This document shows, one piece after another, positions 28,179-42,300 of a DNA stretch of 64,000 bases. The DNA is from Alitta virens (lineage: Eukaryota; Annelida; Polychaeta; Phyllodocida; Nereididae). The notes beneath the pieces are model-generated. The model was given only the letters and a program-made list of their open reading frames with translations. It ran no database searches and had not been told where the DNA came from. Numbering within the stretch: the stretch's first letter is position 1; each line of letters starts with the position of its first letter. A program made the translations under genes and the position numbers. Location of the stretch: assembly GCA_932294295.1 (NCBI GenBank), contig OW028573.1, positions 54,625,829 to 54,689,828 of the forward strand, given 5' to 3'.

Positions 28179-31100
28179 GTCACACAAATTGTCATGCACT
28201 TAAGTACTTAACAGTGTCAACTTAATTCTATTCTTGATTATTACATTTATTGCCAGTTTTAAGCGATTAGTTGAACCTTACTGGCCGTTTTTTTTTTCTT
28301 ACTTTTTAAAATTTATTCATCAGTGAAATATCGCAAATCTCTCATAAGGACAGGCTTAAAATACCAACGTGCGTTAGAGATTGTATAGACTGGACAGTGC
28401 ACGACGACCAATTGCCGTTTAAGGATTTTTATTTTATTTTATTGGACAAGTTATATTTGAAGTATGAAATGAATACACATGTATTGTAAGATAAATATAG
28501 GAATGTCTTGATTTATATATCAAGTGTCACTCTATAAGTAACTGATTTTTAATTGCCATTAATTTAGTCTTTGCTGCTCTAGATGGCACAGCAGTTGCTG
28601 TAGACTTTCAGTTCTTGGTAGAGCCAAAGAAAATAATTATTTCAGCCCTTAAAAGATTAATTTTGGGCATGGCCAAAATGACCTCAAGGGTCCCAAATTT
28701 TGTGGTACATTGCTGCAGTCTAAATGAAGTATGTGTAGAGATTGGTTTATTAAAGTAACAGGGTCATATCATTGCGAAATCATCAAGTAATCTTGTTGTT
28801 ATGCATTCTTGCAGACTTTGGAATCCTCTACTTCAGTTGATAAACCATCAATATTTCAAAGTAAATATATTCTTGATGAACCTGTTTTAAAGTATGGCTG
28901 CTGTCCAACCAATTGCCCTGCCATTGGAATTGCTATATCACAGGATTATCATAGCCAATACTTTTGGCTGCATCATTGTAAAAGCCATGGAAGGCCAAAG
29001 TTACCCCCATTATTTTGTTAAATAAATCGGTTATGATTATAAGTTTCAAAAAGCTGTCTGGTGCATGTATATCTTCCCATATAAGGTCCATTCAGATGGC
29101 ATAAAAATGATAAAATGCTTTAATTTTTATTTATTTTGGTAGAGCCAATAATGTTTGCAAAAGCAGTCAAAGATATTTTTACCTTAAGTATTGTAGTTCA
29201 ATCGGTTTGCAAAAGTAATCATTCACACAAAAAAAGATACAATGTTGTTATAATATGTTGGGTGCCTGGTCTGTGGTTGACATTGTGAAACTTTAAAACA
29301 AAAGATGAACATATTCTTGCTTTTTTTGTCCTATTTTTGTTAATTTTGCTTTTGAGCTAATTTTGCTTTTGAGCTACCAAATTAAGATAAATAGTTTCAC
29401 CATAAATATTCCCAAATAAGTTATACATGTGACATTTTTAGGGCGTAAAACCGGTTCATGATGTTCGAGAATATATACTGCACATATACAGTTGTTGTGA
29501 CATTCCTATTGTTAGAAATACAGTCAAAAATCTTACCTTTGCCTAGCATCTTTCCGTGATGGAGTAGTTTAGGGTCGTCAATTCTGAGAAGTGTTAGAAG
29601 TCGACTTATTTTATCTGATCGAGATAATGATATCACAATGTGTCAGTAGCAGGGACCTACATGAAAATCAATAAATTGTTTGCTTTGGAAAGATTCAGGC
29701 GTATCGGAGACCTAATCAAATAACAGGTTCCACAAATATTTTTGATACGCAGAGACCAATTAATCATAATTTTTTTTACTAACATATTGTAAAATCGAGG
29801 GTGTATACATCAGTACACTTGCATTGTGTGATTGATTTGGGGTTTTCAGTGAATGGACTTGTAATCCACACCATTTCCGTATTTCTGGAGCCAAATCGTG
29901 TCTACCTACATATAAGTGACATCACAGATTCGTGCTAGGTACAACTAAATTGCTGCCATGGGTACGTGTGCCCTCGGTTAATTATAAATACCTATATGAA
30001 TCATTATGTCTTATGAATATATTATATATATAGTTTACTAGGGGGTGCTGGTTACTAGTTAATTAGACTTTTAATCAAAGTTAGATATACTGCTTAATTT
30101 CTTGAAAAGATACTGGATGCTACACTGAAAACTCTTCCAAATTTTGACTGTGTCTTCATTACTCTATGATCACTGAATCCTGTAGCCATCTTGTCGAAGT
30201 CAGGGTAATTTTAAAATCAGGTGTCCTTGATTGACAGAAGAAGTTAGTCGTTATGACTAATGACATACATGATACATAAGATCGACTAACGACTAATCCT
30301 AACTTATTCGATAAACTATGGAGATCACCATGGATGGACCTGTCTAACCGGTTAGTCAAATATGGATGTGGGGATAATCACTGTAGACAGTGATAAAATG
30401 TCTGAAGACAAATCAAAATGTAAGTCAAAATGTCTAAAAAGGTAGTTGTTTTGACTAACCTTCAACTCCAAGAGATTTTCAGTGTATAATAATGTTGTAT
30501 TAACCATATTTGACACTGCTATAAACTGCAATTTCAGTGTTATTCATAACTGTTAAACCACCTTATCCATAGTTCTGAATTACGCACCTAGCTACTACAA
30601 CGTTGCTGATAAAGTCATTTTATAGCCTAAAATGGAGGGTCTCTTTTGTCTGGTGCCCAATTGTATATCTTTTTATTGGTTTTGGTCTAGTCGTGAAGAG
30701 GCACATAAGCAAAAAGCACATACACAGAGAAAAGATATACTGAGAGAGTACACAGTTCCCCAAAATGTGAAGCTAACAAAGGAGTGGAATAAGGCCAGTT
30801 TCTTAATTTCCAAAGTTAAAAAATTCACCTTCCCAAATATAGCATCGAACAATAGGTACTGTACTTTGCTGTTGGAATGTAACCTTATCCCCTCCTGGGG
30901 CACATTTTACTCATAATAGGGGTTTGGAAGTTTACTAGGGGGTAGACGTTTGGTACTTTGTTGGAGTAATTTTTGGCAGACTCCATTTGCAAGCTTAACC
31001 AGATGTGCTTTTTCTGAGAGAGAAAATTGCCCTACTATACAGGCATGACATGTGAATTCTCCAAGGGGTCTCGTGATTCACGTTCGTTGTGATAAAATGT

Positions 31101-32635
31101 GAAGTTTATCTCGAGTGCCTTACATAAAAAGATAACAAAGATGACTCAAAAAAGTGTTTGAACAGACAGTGTCACAAGAGGTCACCAGTAATTTCTTTCA
31201 CATTTTAAACGTTTGCAAGACAGTAGTCTGAGTCTATAGAGCACCTGTTGAAATGAGTAATTTTAGACTGAACCCTAAAATAGTACAAGTTATATTGATT
31301 TAACACTTTTAAAATATTTTATTTGTCTATTTTTATGAATATGCAGCTTACATATTGCCCATCTGCCCAGCCTCAATATTTATTGAAAGTGCAGAATAGA
31401 GATGAAAATAAAATTTAATGCTTCTGTCTGCTTGCCCCTTTCTTTGTCTCACTGTCAAAAACGTAGTAAGCCAGCTTTCTGTATGCATATTTTAAAATCA
31501 TGCGAACAATGAAGTTGTTGATGAAAATGATGGATCGATAATTGACAAGGTGAGACATTTGAATGAGGAGATCATGATAAGATTTCATTGTTCATTTGTT
31601 CTAATCGATTTTTGTTAACAAGGTGTTATGGACTACAATGCTCATTAAAAAATCCTACTTGACACATTTAGGTACACGGTACGCAAATGAGCACACTATG
31701 AAATGATAACTTCCTTAAGTGATCTGCTGGTAGCAAAAGTAGACATGTTCAATAGTGTGCAAACTGTTCTATATATATAACAAATTTATTATGGCTTTCA
31801 TGAAAGAACTCACTGTATATAGACAGTCACCATCTCCTTAAACTATATGTGCATTCTAAAACTGGGAATTCCCCTGAGAAAAAGGTTCACGTATGTCAAA
31901 TTGGACTAGACTACAGGCATTATGGCTGAAACGTGACACAAGAGGTACTTAAGATTCACATTGAACCTACAAAAAAGATCAGATAAGAAACTGCTATTTT
32001 AAAATCAAACATAAAGCATACCCACACTGTAACGCGTTTCCATGGTTGTCTTGCAATTTTTTTACGGTAAAGATTGTTAATTTGGTATGCAGCCTGCTAC
32101 TGTAAATCTTTTATGGCAAGATACCGGTAGACCAACTTGTAAACGTAATTTTAGCAGCAAAGTACTGTGCAAAAATTCGCCAGCAAGATGCTGTTAAAAC
32201 TGAAGGAAATTGTTTACAGTGTTTTATCACCAGTTTTTCCATCCTGTACCCTGTTGGAAATATCCAATAATATAAATATAGAGATTTTATATAGACATTC
32301 TTAACCTTTTATAAAAATATGGCCCAAATGAAAGGCTTTAATAGGAATTAAATGTCTCAATTTGAAGGAAGATTGAAAGAATACTTATTTTTCTTACTTT
32401 CTCAAAGGCTTGTCCTAAACTGATGTATATTTGCATCTACGTGAAATGCTTGTTTCTGCTGATACATGTACAGTTCCAAATTGTTTATTTGACAAAGATT
32501 GCGACACCTATATGCTGAGGAATGGTAATTTAAAATGTCTCCATTGATATGAAGTTCTCTTAGTCCATAAATGGGTAGAGAAGGCCTTACATTAAAAACA
32601 TATATATCAAACATTAATCATTTACATCAGAACTA
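28179..32635. other. Intergenic between ZIP and RIM genes, left part
   Basis: No supported gene. An ATG-started 94-codon frame at 30632-30916 (+) has no recognisable domain. Otherwise AT-rich DNA with short open frames only. Confidence 0.5.
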
Positions 32636-32729
32636 ATAGACTTGGAAACAAAACTCCAAAGGACATCACGTGAATCCAAATCCTTGATTCACATGACGTC
32701 ATCTGCTGGATTTAAATTTCCAAGTCTAT
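32636..32729. repeat. Small foldback element (94 bp)
   Basis: ATAGACTTGGAAA at the left is matched by TTTCCAAGTCTAT at the right. Inside, TCACGTGAATC pairs with GATTCACATGA, giving a nested imperfect hairpin. Confidence 0.75.
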
Positions 32730-34274
32730 GAAATCTGCAAGCAGTGACTTCTTTTCCACCACCAAGAAATGCCTCTTTCTACTACAGCTGTAATGCTACT
32801 AAATAATTTACATAAATAAATTGTAGTGGCAATGGTGCATTCTTTACTCTATTGATAGTGTGATATTAAACGACTCAAAACACAGAAAACTCAGATTTCA
32901 ACGGTTTAATAACATATTTATTTGCCCGTACAAATATATAAAGCCACAGTGTCAACAATACATTGAATATCAAACTGGCATAACACCTTTACAAATATCA
33001 ATACTATTAAACGATGACTGAAAAATATACACCTTTTACATGTTGGGAATGTAAATATACAAGATGAATATCAAGAGATCCTCAGCATTGGGTGTGTAAA
33101 TACTGGTCTATAGCATCAGTTCACAGCTCCAGAGTTGGTAGGGCACAAAGCACAATATATAGCACCTTACATCAGATTGCTAATATAAAAATGGTCATTC
33201 TAGACAACATTAAAATGTCCACAAATAAGTAGAACACATAGGAGACAAAAATGCACATCCTATGTAGAACATTTCCAAAACAACAATACATGTTAAACGT
33301 ATGGCCACAAGGCCCACAACATTCAGTTTTTTTTTTACATTGATGTGTGATGAATTTGTCCATCTTCCAGAAAATCCCAGGCAAATATTTACCTGTTTGT
33401 AGGCTTGCATGATGTACTTAATTATATGACGTGCACTGAACGACAATACTCCAATGGTATACAATTCCTACTTCGACAAGGAGAACCTATGTTGTTGCAC
33501 TAGAAGGTTAATCAAATTAGTTTATTTTGACATTTTTTTTCCCAGACATACTTTACACTGCAACACATTTAAACTACGTCTAGAATGACTGATGACCCTC
33601 CCATCGCCATTTAGACTAAATATTTAGTCAACTTCATTTGACAAATTAATTAGTTACATGTATTATAAATAATTAAACAGAATATGACTAACTCCTTGGT
33701 CAATACATTCAATTACTCGATAAAGATTCTCGGTCAAAATTTCTATTGAGGGGGCAATCATTCTCAAGACAGTCAAAATATCTAAAATATTAATTAAAAA
33801 CATGTTCAGTGGAATGAAAAAAAAACTAGTTTGATGAGCACTTCCCTCATACGACTGCCTCCTCAGAAAAACCTGCTACAATCAAAACATATTGTTTGGC
33901 TATAGTTGGTTCATCTTTGCAAGATGTCTCAAATGTAAGTATTTTTTACAATATGATTATGTACCTTTTTAACATAATTTAACAGCTAGACAGCTACAAA
34001 GTATACAAACTCAATAACATTTGTTTAATGTTGTTACAAGGAGACCTGTGAATGAATGAAGAAACCAATGTCGTTGAAACGGCTGAATACACGAATGCCA
34101 CCATTGACCGTCTGGCAACCACTGGCATTACACATGTTTTCTGTTGTTTCTGTCTTTGTACACACTTTAACTTATTCTTAACTCGTTGTCTTTATTTCCT
34201 ACGAAACAAGTAACTAAATTCAGACATAAATTTGTGGCATCTACAACATGAATGAGTTAGGAGTTAGTGTTTCG
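32730..34274. other. Intergenic, no gene seen
   Basis: AT-rich DNA. Several minus-strand AATAAA-type words (for example plus 33519 and 34191 TTTATT) could serve a long RIM 3' UTR, but nothing here decides that. Confidence 0.4.
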
Positions 34275-34381
34275 CAGATAGCATTCCAAACCGTTCCAGC
34301 GTGTCGTTTCTACATCAGTTTGACGTCGCTGACATCGCGCCGACATCGCGCCGACGTCGATACGATTTGGAATGCTATCTG
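34275..34381. mobile_element. Short MITE-like element with CAGATAGCATTCCAAA ends
   Basis: 107 bp with terminal inverted repeats CAGATAGCATTCCAAA / TTTGGAATGCTATCTG. The centre holds repeated GACATCGCGCCGAC units. The high CpG content contrasts with the flanks. Confidence 0.75.
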
Positions 34382-36224
34382 GGTTGTATAATACAGCAGA
34401 CTAATCTCTCCTAAGTGCAAAATACAGGTGAAGTATATACAGAATTATCACAAACTACACAAGTGTAAACCCATTAAAGTATTGCCAATGTACATTCAGT
34501 ACCATCGTGGAATGGCTAACACCAATGCCATCTTAACTTCTAGTGTCACAATTTTAGTCACTACAATTACATGCACGGTGTTACTAATAAACTATCATTA
34601 GGTTGTACATTTTAATATGTGTCTAGAGCACAGAGAGGTGATTGGCTTTGAAGGCACATAGAAGAGAGAGATGAGGCACTAGGAAGGTGAATATCAGGAT
34701 GTATCATTACAAAATCAAACTGCAATGTTTCTATAGGTGAAATAAATAAGTACTAAACTGAATGTTAGGCTTATAAGAAAATAAATAAATAAAGAGTGAA
34801 ATCAAATAATACAAGAAAAGAAAGTCATTGGACAAGTATAGCTTTAAGGTTAACAAGTGAGAAAACGGTGGCCTTCCACAATAGATAAAAGGAGTAGCCG
34901 CTGATAGAATTGAAATAAAAAGGAAATCTACAAGAAAAATGAAAATGTCACAAATCCAAGAACTAGTGAGACCTAATTAAAGGTTCCAGTACTTAGTTAA
35001 TCCAATAGAAAATAGATTCTGAAAATGTATTGACGAGTGAATGATTTAACATTGCACGGGTAGAACAGAACTATACAGTGGACATTGGCAAGCTGAAGTA
35101 AGTTGTATAGGAAATTACGAATGATTGTAAGTTTCTCTTGTGAATATTTCAAGTTGACTATAATAATAATTGTATGAAGACCAGCTGACGGTTTTCTAAA
35201 TTCAAAGTGATTTTATAGAAGAACCAGCTTCTTTTGCAATAGGCTATAATAAGTCAAGACATGTCGCATCAAAGTGGCATGTAAAATTTTGAACTGCATG
35301 GCTACCAAGACACCATGTTCAGCAGATCTTCAGCAGTTGCAATTAATTCTGGGAGTGGTTGCTAATTACAGAGGGTTTCCTCCATTAATTCGGGACAGGC
35401 AATCAAGACAACGTGTTCAAGTTTTCATGAAGACATTCGGTGAATGCTGCAGGAGAGGGGTCACCTGAAAGTTAAAACCACGTGACAATCACGTGATGCT
35501 TGTTTTCAGGTCGTGGCAAGAATGGGAAACACCAGGGAAAGATAATTAATTAGAATTAATAAGCAGATCAGTTTGTGTTTTCAAGAGTTGAGGCATAGGC
35601 CCTATACACTGTAAATTTACGAGATTGAATTGAAGGATTGAGCTAGATTCATAAATAGAGGTCACCCTGTGATTTACATAAATGTCATGACATTTTATAT
35701 AACAGCAGATTTACATATTAATATCGTGTCAGTACACGTGAACAACACAATTTAAATCTATGTGCAAGTTTGTAACCACTGTTACTTCTACTGTACGTTT
35801 CCATGGAAACGGCCACACGACTGCTACGCCATCTTACACTCTATGTACACAATAGCCTACTATCTACACCTGGTGGACCATCTTGAACTACTTATATATA
35901 TCCTGTCATGGATCAGCATGGCTATCACATGACACAATATGATTAGCACGTTATTTCATGTCTACTTAGTGTCAAAGACAGGATTGTCAGATGACAATAG
36001 ACAGGATTAGCGTTATTTTTACCTGTAGGGACTTCAGTCTGTTAAGTTCAGCGTCAGTGAAGACTTATCATTCAGTGTCAGTCATTTGTAACTTGTTCTT
36101 CAACTGATGTTTTTGTGATGTCTTTTGAACACAGGATTGTCAGGTTAATCAAACGCAGCTTAGAGTAATAAAAAGAGCGATCCAGTATTGAAAGATGCTA
36201 TTGCTCTGGGATGACAGATTCATT
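34382..36224. other. Downstream flank or 3' UTR of the RIM gene
   Basis: No supported gene. It may include RIM 3' UTR. The + strand open frame at 35274-35468 has no family match that I recognise. Confidence 0.4.
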
Positions 36225-36395
36225 CTATCTGTAAAAGTTGAGTGATTCAGCAGACCCCACATCAGCAGCCGACCTCTGGTGCAACCGATACCAGCCAACC
36301 GTGTGTTTGCTGAGCTCCAGATTGTCAAGTTGGATAATGGTCTCACCTAGAAATTTATTCTTTCCAAAACTTCCTCCTTTTTCTTTGACTTGCAC
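36225..36395 (-). CDS. RIM exon, C2B end and stop
   Basis: 56 codons plus TAG, acceptor TTAAACAG. It encodes VQVKEKGGSFGKNKFLGE, then the last C2B strands and a short tail. Confidence 0.93.
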   Translation of the reverse strand: MQVKEKGGSFGKNKFLGETIIQLDNLELSKHTVGWYRLHQRSAADVGSAESLNFYR

Positions 36396-39300
36396 CTGTT
36401 TAACAATTAAGGCTAATGAAATTACAAAAGCCACAAGTAATACCGTACAAGGTTATTAATTTAATTCCAAAGATATGAGTATTACCCAGCTGGGTCAGTT
36501 TCCTGGTACCATTTAATTTACAGAGCAGTCGTAAGACAGTAAAATAGGACAGTAAATTCCGTGTTATTAATATTAACTTTTGAACTTAAGATCAAGTTAC
36601 TGAATCAGCAATTAATCTGTATATGGATAATATAGCACAGAACTGAACATCAGCGTTGGTAGCCCACCTTGAGGTTCCTGCCACTGATATTAATAGCCGA
36701 AAATTTGATGCGTTGTCTGTATAGGGGGACAGTGCTGCCGCGTAGCGTTCTTGTCTTGCGGCGCTGTAAACACTTGTTATTTTCCATCAGCGCTGCTTTC
36801 ACGTAAGTGTCTGAAACATCAGAAGGTGCATTACTTCAAAGTAGAGAGAAAGAAAGAGAGAGAGAGAGAGCCAGGGCATCAGCAGCCGACAACACATGGC
36901 ATCATTTTCTCAGACGTGCTAAAGACGCCACCTGGAGAGCAGGGTTACAAACACTAGACAGCGCGTCTCATATGCAGACGACACCCGAACTAAAAATATC
37001 TAATCGCAACTGAGCCCCGGTGCAGACAGATTACACGTCAGACGATGTACAAGGTCTAATTGTTGCATAAGACACGGAAAGTGATAACATATAACAAGGG
37101 TTTTTCATTTGAGGTGATCGTGAGCCAACAGAATTGATTTCAGCAGGTCAACATGCTAGTAATTTCCTACTCATAGCCATCATTAATTAGAGGCGACCAT
37201 ACTCAATCCTTATTTGATCAATAATGTTCCGCAAATAAGAAGCCATTAAATGTGTTTAAATTCAGATCAGCCACAAACAATCCTCATGTGGCTGGCATGT
37301 CTACATACTTAACAATTCGGTTGCAATACCAAAGACAATGCTTGGATTTCCTCGCCGCAATAAAAGCTGCCTAATTGGCAAGAACGTCATGCATCGTACC
37401 CAGCTGAGGCTTCTCTTCCCTAAAGGTAATGAAAAAAAAACCCTCCATCCTAAGCAGGAAATACCTGAGACACAAGCTTATATCATCAAAGAGCAGTTTA
37501 CTTCAATAACAGCATCACTGTCTTGAAGTAGGCTATATGCCAAGAACGCCGTTAAATACATGCAACGAGTGCACGCAAGTGTATCCTTTTCCTATATCTA
37601 GAGAGAAAATCTCACTACCTTACACTTTTTCATATTTTCTCATATTTGTTCATTTTCTCATAATAAGTAATCGTTAAACGTCAAATCTAATAAGCAAGAA
37701 CTGCCTATGAACAATGGGCTTTTGTAATCCAAGCGCCGGTGAGCAATGGTCTACCAGTACAAAATGACGCGAGAACACAAGAATAATAAGCTATTGTTGG
37801 TAACCATGGCAAATGACCATTACTATGATAACGAGAATTATCATTATCATTGGAAAGTTGGGAAACTTTAAGCTAATTGTTACAGAGATGGTTTGTTATA
37901 TCTGTTATCTAGGTGATGTCTGACTTATCGCTGAAATTTCTGTCCATTTTGTACAGTACAGCAAACTGCAAATCTGTGATAATTTGTTCAGGCCTTCATG
38001 GAGTAACCCTGCAAATCTATGGTTATCTGTTTTCCTTTTGCATCCATGTCTTCCTTGAACTTTCATTCCCCTGAGGCACAAGTCGTGTGCATGTCTTAAA
38101 TACAACCGTGGTAGCTCCAGAGACTTAATTGGGCTGCAAGGAGCATGCGCAACATGGAGGAAGCTTGGGGAGGACCTTACCTGGAGGTTGATTGGCTGCA
38201 TTCAAGGACAACTCGCGGGCACAAATGACATCAATCTCTAATTGTCCTTTGGTCACCACGAATCCAAGGCAAATGTCACCATGCACCGAATTCTCTGAAA
38301 TTACATGTAATTGACATAAATCATTGAGATTTTGGCAGAGGATTGTTCCCATACTAGTTGCCACGCGATATCTTGTTCATGCTCCGCCATTTCAAACGCC
38401 GCATTGTCTTTGTGCTTTGAAATGTCATGCATGGCCTGTATTCAGTTTTTGTGAATCAAATTATCTTTAGGCAATATTGCTTTTAAATTGTGATATCGAC
38501 ATGATCGTCGGGTGAATCTAGGAATGATAACATTAGTGGATGGTGAATCCGCATAGATTTTTGTGGTATGAGAATACTAATATTGTATATCCGAATCCAT
38601 CCACAATTGCCTATATTCTCCACTCATAGTACAATACACATCAGTCATCCAACATACACTACAACTGTCCAACATTCTCTGCAGCCGTTCAACATACACC
38701 CATGCTAAATGACAATGAAACATTCTGATTGGCTCACAGCAACTGAGTGGAGAATATAAAGCCATATTTGTGTACAAGCTGTTATGTTCTATTGCACGCA
38801 GTGTACAATGTCATCTAATTCGTCTCTACCTGTATATGTGTGGGCCTACACCACGTCCTTGTTTCTAATGTACATGTATCTTAAATTATCAAATAAGTGG
38901 GTATGTTGATTTTTTTCCAAGTCATTATAAGCCATAGCAGAATCAGGATGTGAAAATTAATATAAAGCAGCATTATAGCTGTTTTCTATGTGCGGGTGGA
39001 AATACAAGAATGGAATTGAATGTTGTAAAGCAGCAAATTTCGCCCACTATGCAAAATAAACCAGGAAATTCAAGACTTCACACATTGTCAAGAACCTGAC
39101 ACGAGTGCAAGGCAAATTGCACCATGCATGGTGCGATTTCGAAGAGTTGTTGTTAACTATTCGCGAAGAAAAACAAAAAACCTTTTATAAAGCAAATATC
39201 TGTATATTATACAAACATGTCAGTTTCAGAAAATATGATCGAATCTAGACAGCTATAACTAGCTAAGGCCAGCTACTTCTGTCTACATGCTACCATCACT

Positions 39301-42300
39301 GAAAAATATATATACCTTGGTAAATGTAATAAATGTATCTAATATATCATACATATGTACTTTTTTGAGTAGCCAGCTATAGCCAGACAGTTCCATTTAG
39401 TAGCAGGTAGCATCGAATAGTAGAAGCTGTCTAGCTTTGTCTTGGTTTAATTGACGGGCAGTTTTAAATGAAACTAACTGTACTATGCACTCGGACATGT
39501 TTACGACGGAAGTCCCGTTATAGCTAGGTCATAGCGTGGGACAAAAGCCCTGGATCAGTTGCCCACTTCAGACAATAACTGATAAATCTTCTTACCTAAA
39601 CTAGGCCGAGGGGCAACTTGTCCAGGACCCAGGCTACTTGTGTCCGGCAAAGAGCTTCTCCGTCTGTCCATTTTTGTCGAATATCTCCTGAAACAAATTA
39701 GAATACACCAATTAAATTCACGCTTGAATATTGAAAAAAGCTGAAAATTGGAAAAAGAATTCATTGCTATTTACTGCCATTTCACAAACTTGCACTAAGC
39801 TTTTCCTATAAGGTTGCTGACATATCAGATGATTTAATTGGTGGAGAGAACAAATTGATTGGGAAAAACTACCTAATAGACCAAATGATTATCCCAACAA
39901 TATACTTCTTAGCACTAATGTTTTAAACGCGTAAAATAAAATAAATAAATTGTAACTCTTACGAATGATTTTACATGTACGTGCGGCACGGCGCACCTTT
40001 ATGTATAAATTGCATTGCAAAGTTCGCATTTCAATCAGTCTTACCATCCTATTAGCTATGCCTAATATAACTAATCATGGATCAGCAGTGTATGTATGTA
40101 ATACAAGATAGAAATCAATAATAATTGCAGCTACAACACGCCAAGTCATTGTTTGTAAGAGAGAGAATGAGAGACTGTTTATTTTTCAAGCAAACCACAA
40201 CAATAAAGTAAAGTTACATACATGTATGGCTTGAATTGCTATTGTTTGGGGAAAATTGCGAAAAAAAAAAAAATACCACATGGTAGATTGGGAAGTTTTC
40301 ATGAGCTCAGAAAGGTGACTACAGTGTTAAAAACACATATGAGAAGTGTGCCTGACTGTAAGTAACGCGAGCTAAGAGATGGGTGTGGTTAAGCTTTCCA
40401 CTGCAGAGAACAACAGCTAGACATGACGAGTACTAAAGTCCCACCCAGTGTCTCAGCCACTGAAAAATCTCAGACAAATGAAATAGAAATAGTCTCTGAT
40501 CAGATACTCAAAAGCTCAGGTGCATCATGTGATCCCCTGTGATGGAAATGCTCTGTATATAATACAAATGCTTTCAGGTGTGTACAATCATGCATTTATA
40601 CTCTGAAAATAAAGCTGCACGATTTTTCTTCCTGGTCATCACTGCAGAAAATATACAACACAATCTAATTTTGAGAGCACCTCAGTACTTAGAATTGCTG
40701 TCAACATTATAGTGTTGAGACATTGAACATTGAATTATTAAAATAACAAACGGAAGTGGCTAGTTGCTATTTATACATAAAAGAAAATAATAAGCCAAAA
40801 ATAAATCAAGATGGGCAAAGTAATACGTTTAAATTGTTTTGGGATAAATCACAAGTACCCATAGAATATCACAATACCAAGATTAAGACCGCCTTGCTGT
40901 GAAAAACATAACCTTTGTACACTACCAGAAGTACCAGAAACTCATCACTCAGCAGACACAGTTTGTCGACCTTATGTATTTCATTCGTAACAGGTGGCGT
41001 TGTTGATGCTGTATGTGTGTACAGTATGCCAATGAGCCTGCCAAAGTAATGTGAAGCATTTTCTTCCGAAAAAAAAAACTGTCTCCCATGTTATATTTCC
41101 AGAAAAACATTAGAAAGAGCACATCTGGTAAACAAGTTATGGATCGTTATGACTCGACAAAAAAAATCCTAATGTTCGACATCTGTTCAGAACAGGAAGT
41201 ATAATCACTACTTCCGGTGGCACTTAGATGGCACTTCCGGTGTCCAGCGCTTCCACGCATTCAAAGAAAAGGGAAATTTAATGCATTAGAGGATCACAAG
41301 AATTCAAAGAAGTTTACAATGCACTATATTTCGCAAAACATTTTACAAGCAACCTTTTCAATAAGATAAGTACCTCACATTCTGTAGAAGGTCTCATACA
41401 TACAGGACATGAGCATGCCAACACAAATGCTATCTGACCTTTTGTTATCTCAATGACTTGAAAATGCATGCTGAAATCGTACACTCAATAATTCAGATTT
41501 AATCTGAACAGTTTTATGCAATGAGTTGTTTTTAATAAAAACAAATCAAAGCATAAAACTTGTTCTCACCTATCAAATCAGACAGAGTGGCAATTTCTGA
41601 TTGAATTTAAAATAGCTAACCTGATACTTTATGAAGAGATAGAAGGAAACATAAAACTTGACAATCCCAACAGACGGATACATTAAAAGACAGCTTCCCA
41701 GAAGAAAGGGTTTCTTTATATGCACGAATTATAGATCTGAAGATACGGTCATCTGTGGACAATGAACTCTCGAGACTACAGAAATTAAAAGCATATAGCT
41801 GTGAGTCAGTCATCAAAAATAAATAAAGTAAATGAATATATATAAACAGGATAAACTGCATACATATGTTGCACCCAATTATCTATAAGTAGTCAGACTG
41901 ACAACATTAGAGTGCCCCATGTGACGACCCATGGTCATTTTAATAATGATTATTCTTGATTTTTTTTTTTTGAGATTGCACACTTACCACAGGAACGTAC
42001 CTGTTAAAACACGCTCTAATACTACTTATATTCAGGCACGAATATATCATGTGGGATATCTGTGTAAATGTTTTCAAATGCCAAAAAAAAAAAAACCACT
42101 GAATGTGCATGCGAAGGCTGAAAAATGAAACTTTAATTGCTTTATAAGAGCGCTTTTTAAACAAATTAAACAATCAAACCAATTAGCAAATATGTCTAGT
42201 GGAGTATTTTCAGCGTCGGTATGTAACCAACAAAAATTCTTAGTTAAAACGCATGGATTTCACCTCATTTTAATTAGGCAAAAACCATGCGATTTCCATG

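Noticed and set aside
26968..28199. Several open frames in the GC-rich transposon copies
   Set aside because: They follow from repeated CCGGA-rich sequence, differ between copies by frameshift and match no transposase.
30632..30916. 94-codon frame starting with ATG
   Set aside because: No domain, no splice context, no repeat evidence; cannot be told apart from chance.
36751..37013. Plus-strand frames opposite the RIM C2B middle exon
   Set aside because: The minus strand gives a C2B sequence with correct splice sites and phase; the plus frames are shadows.
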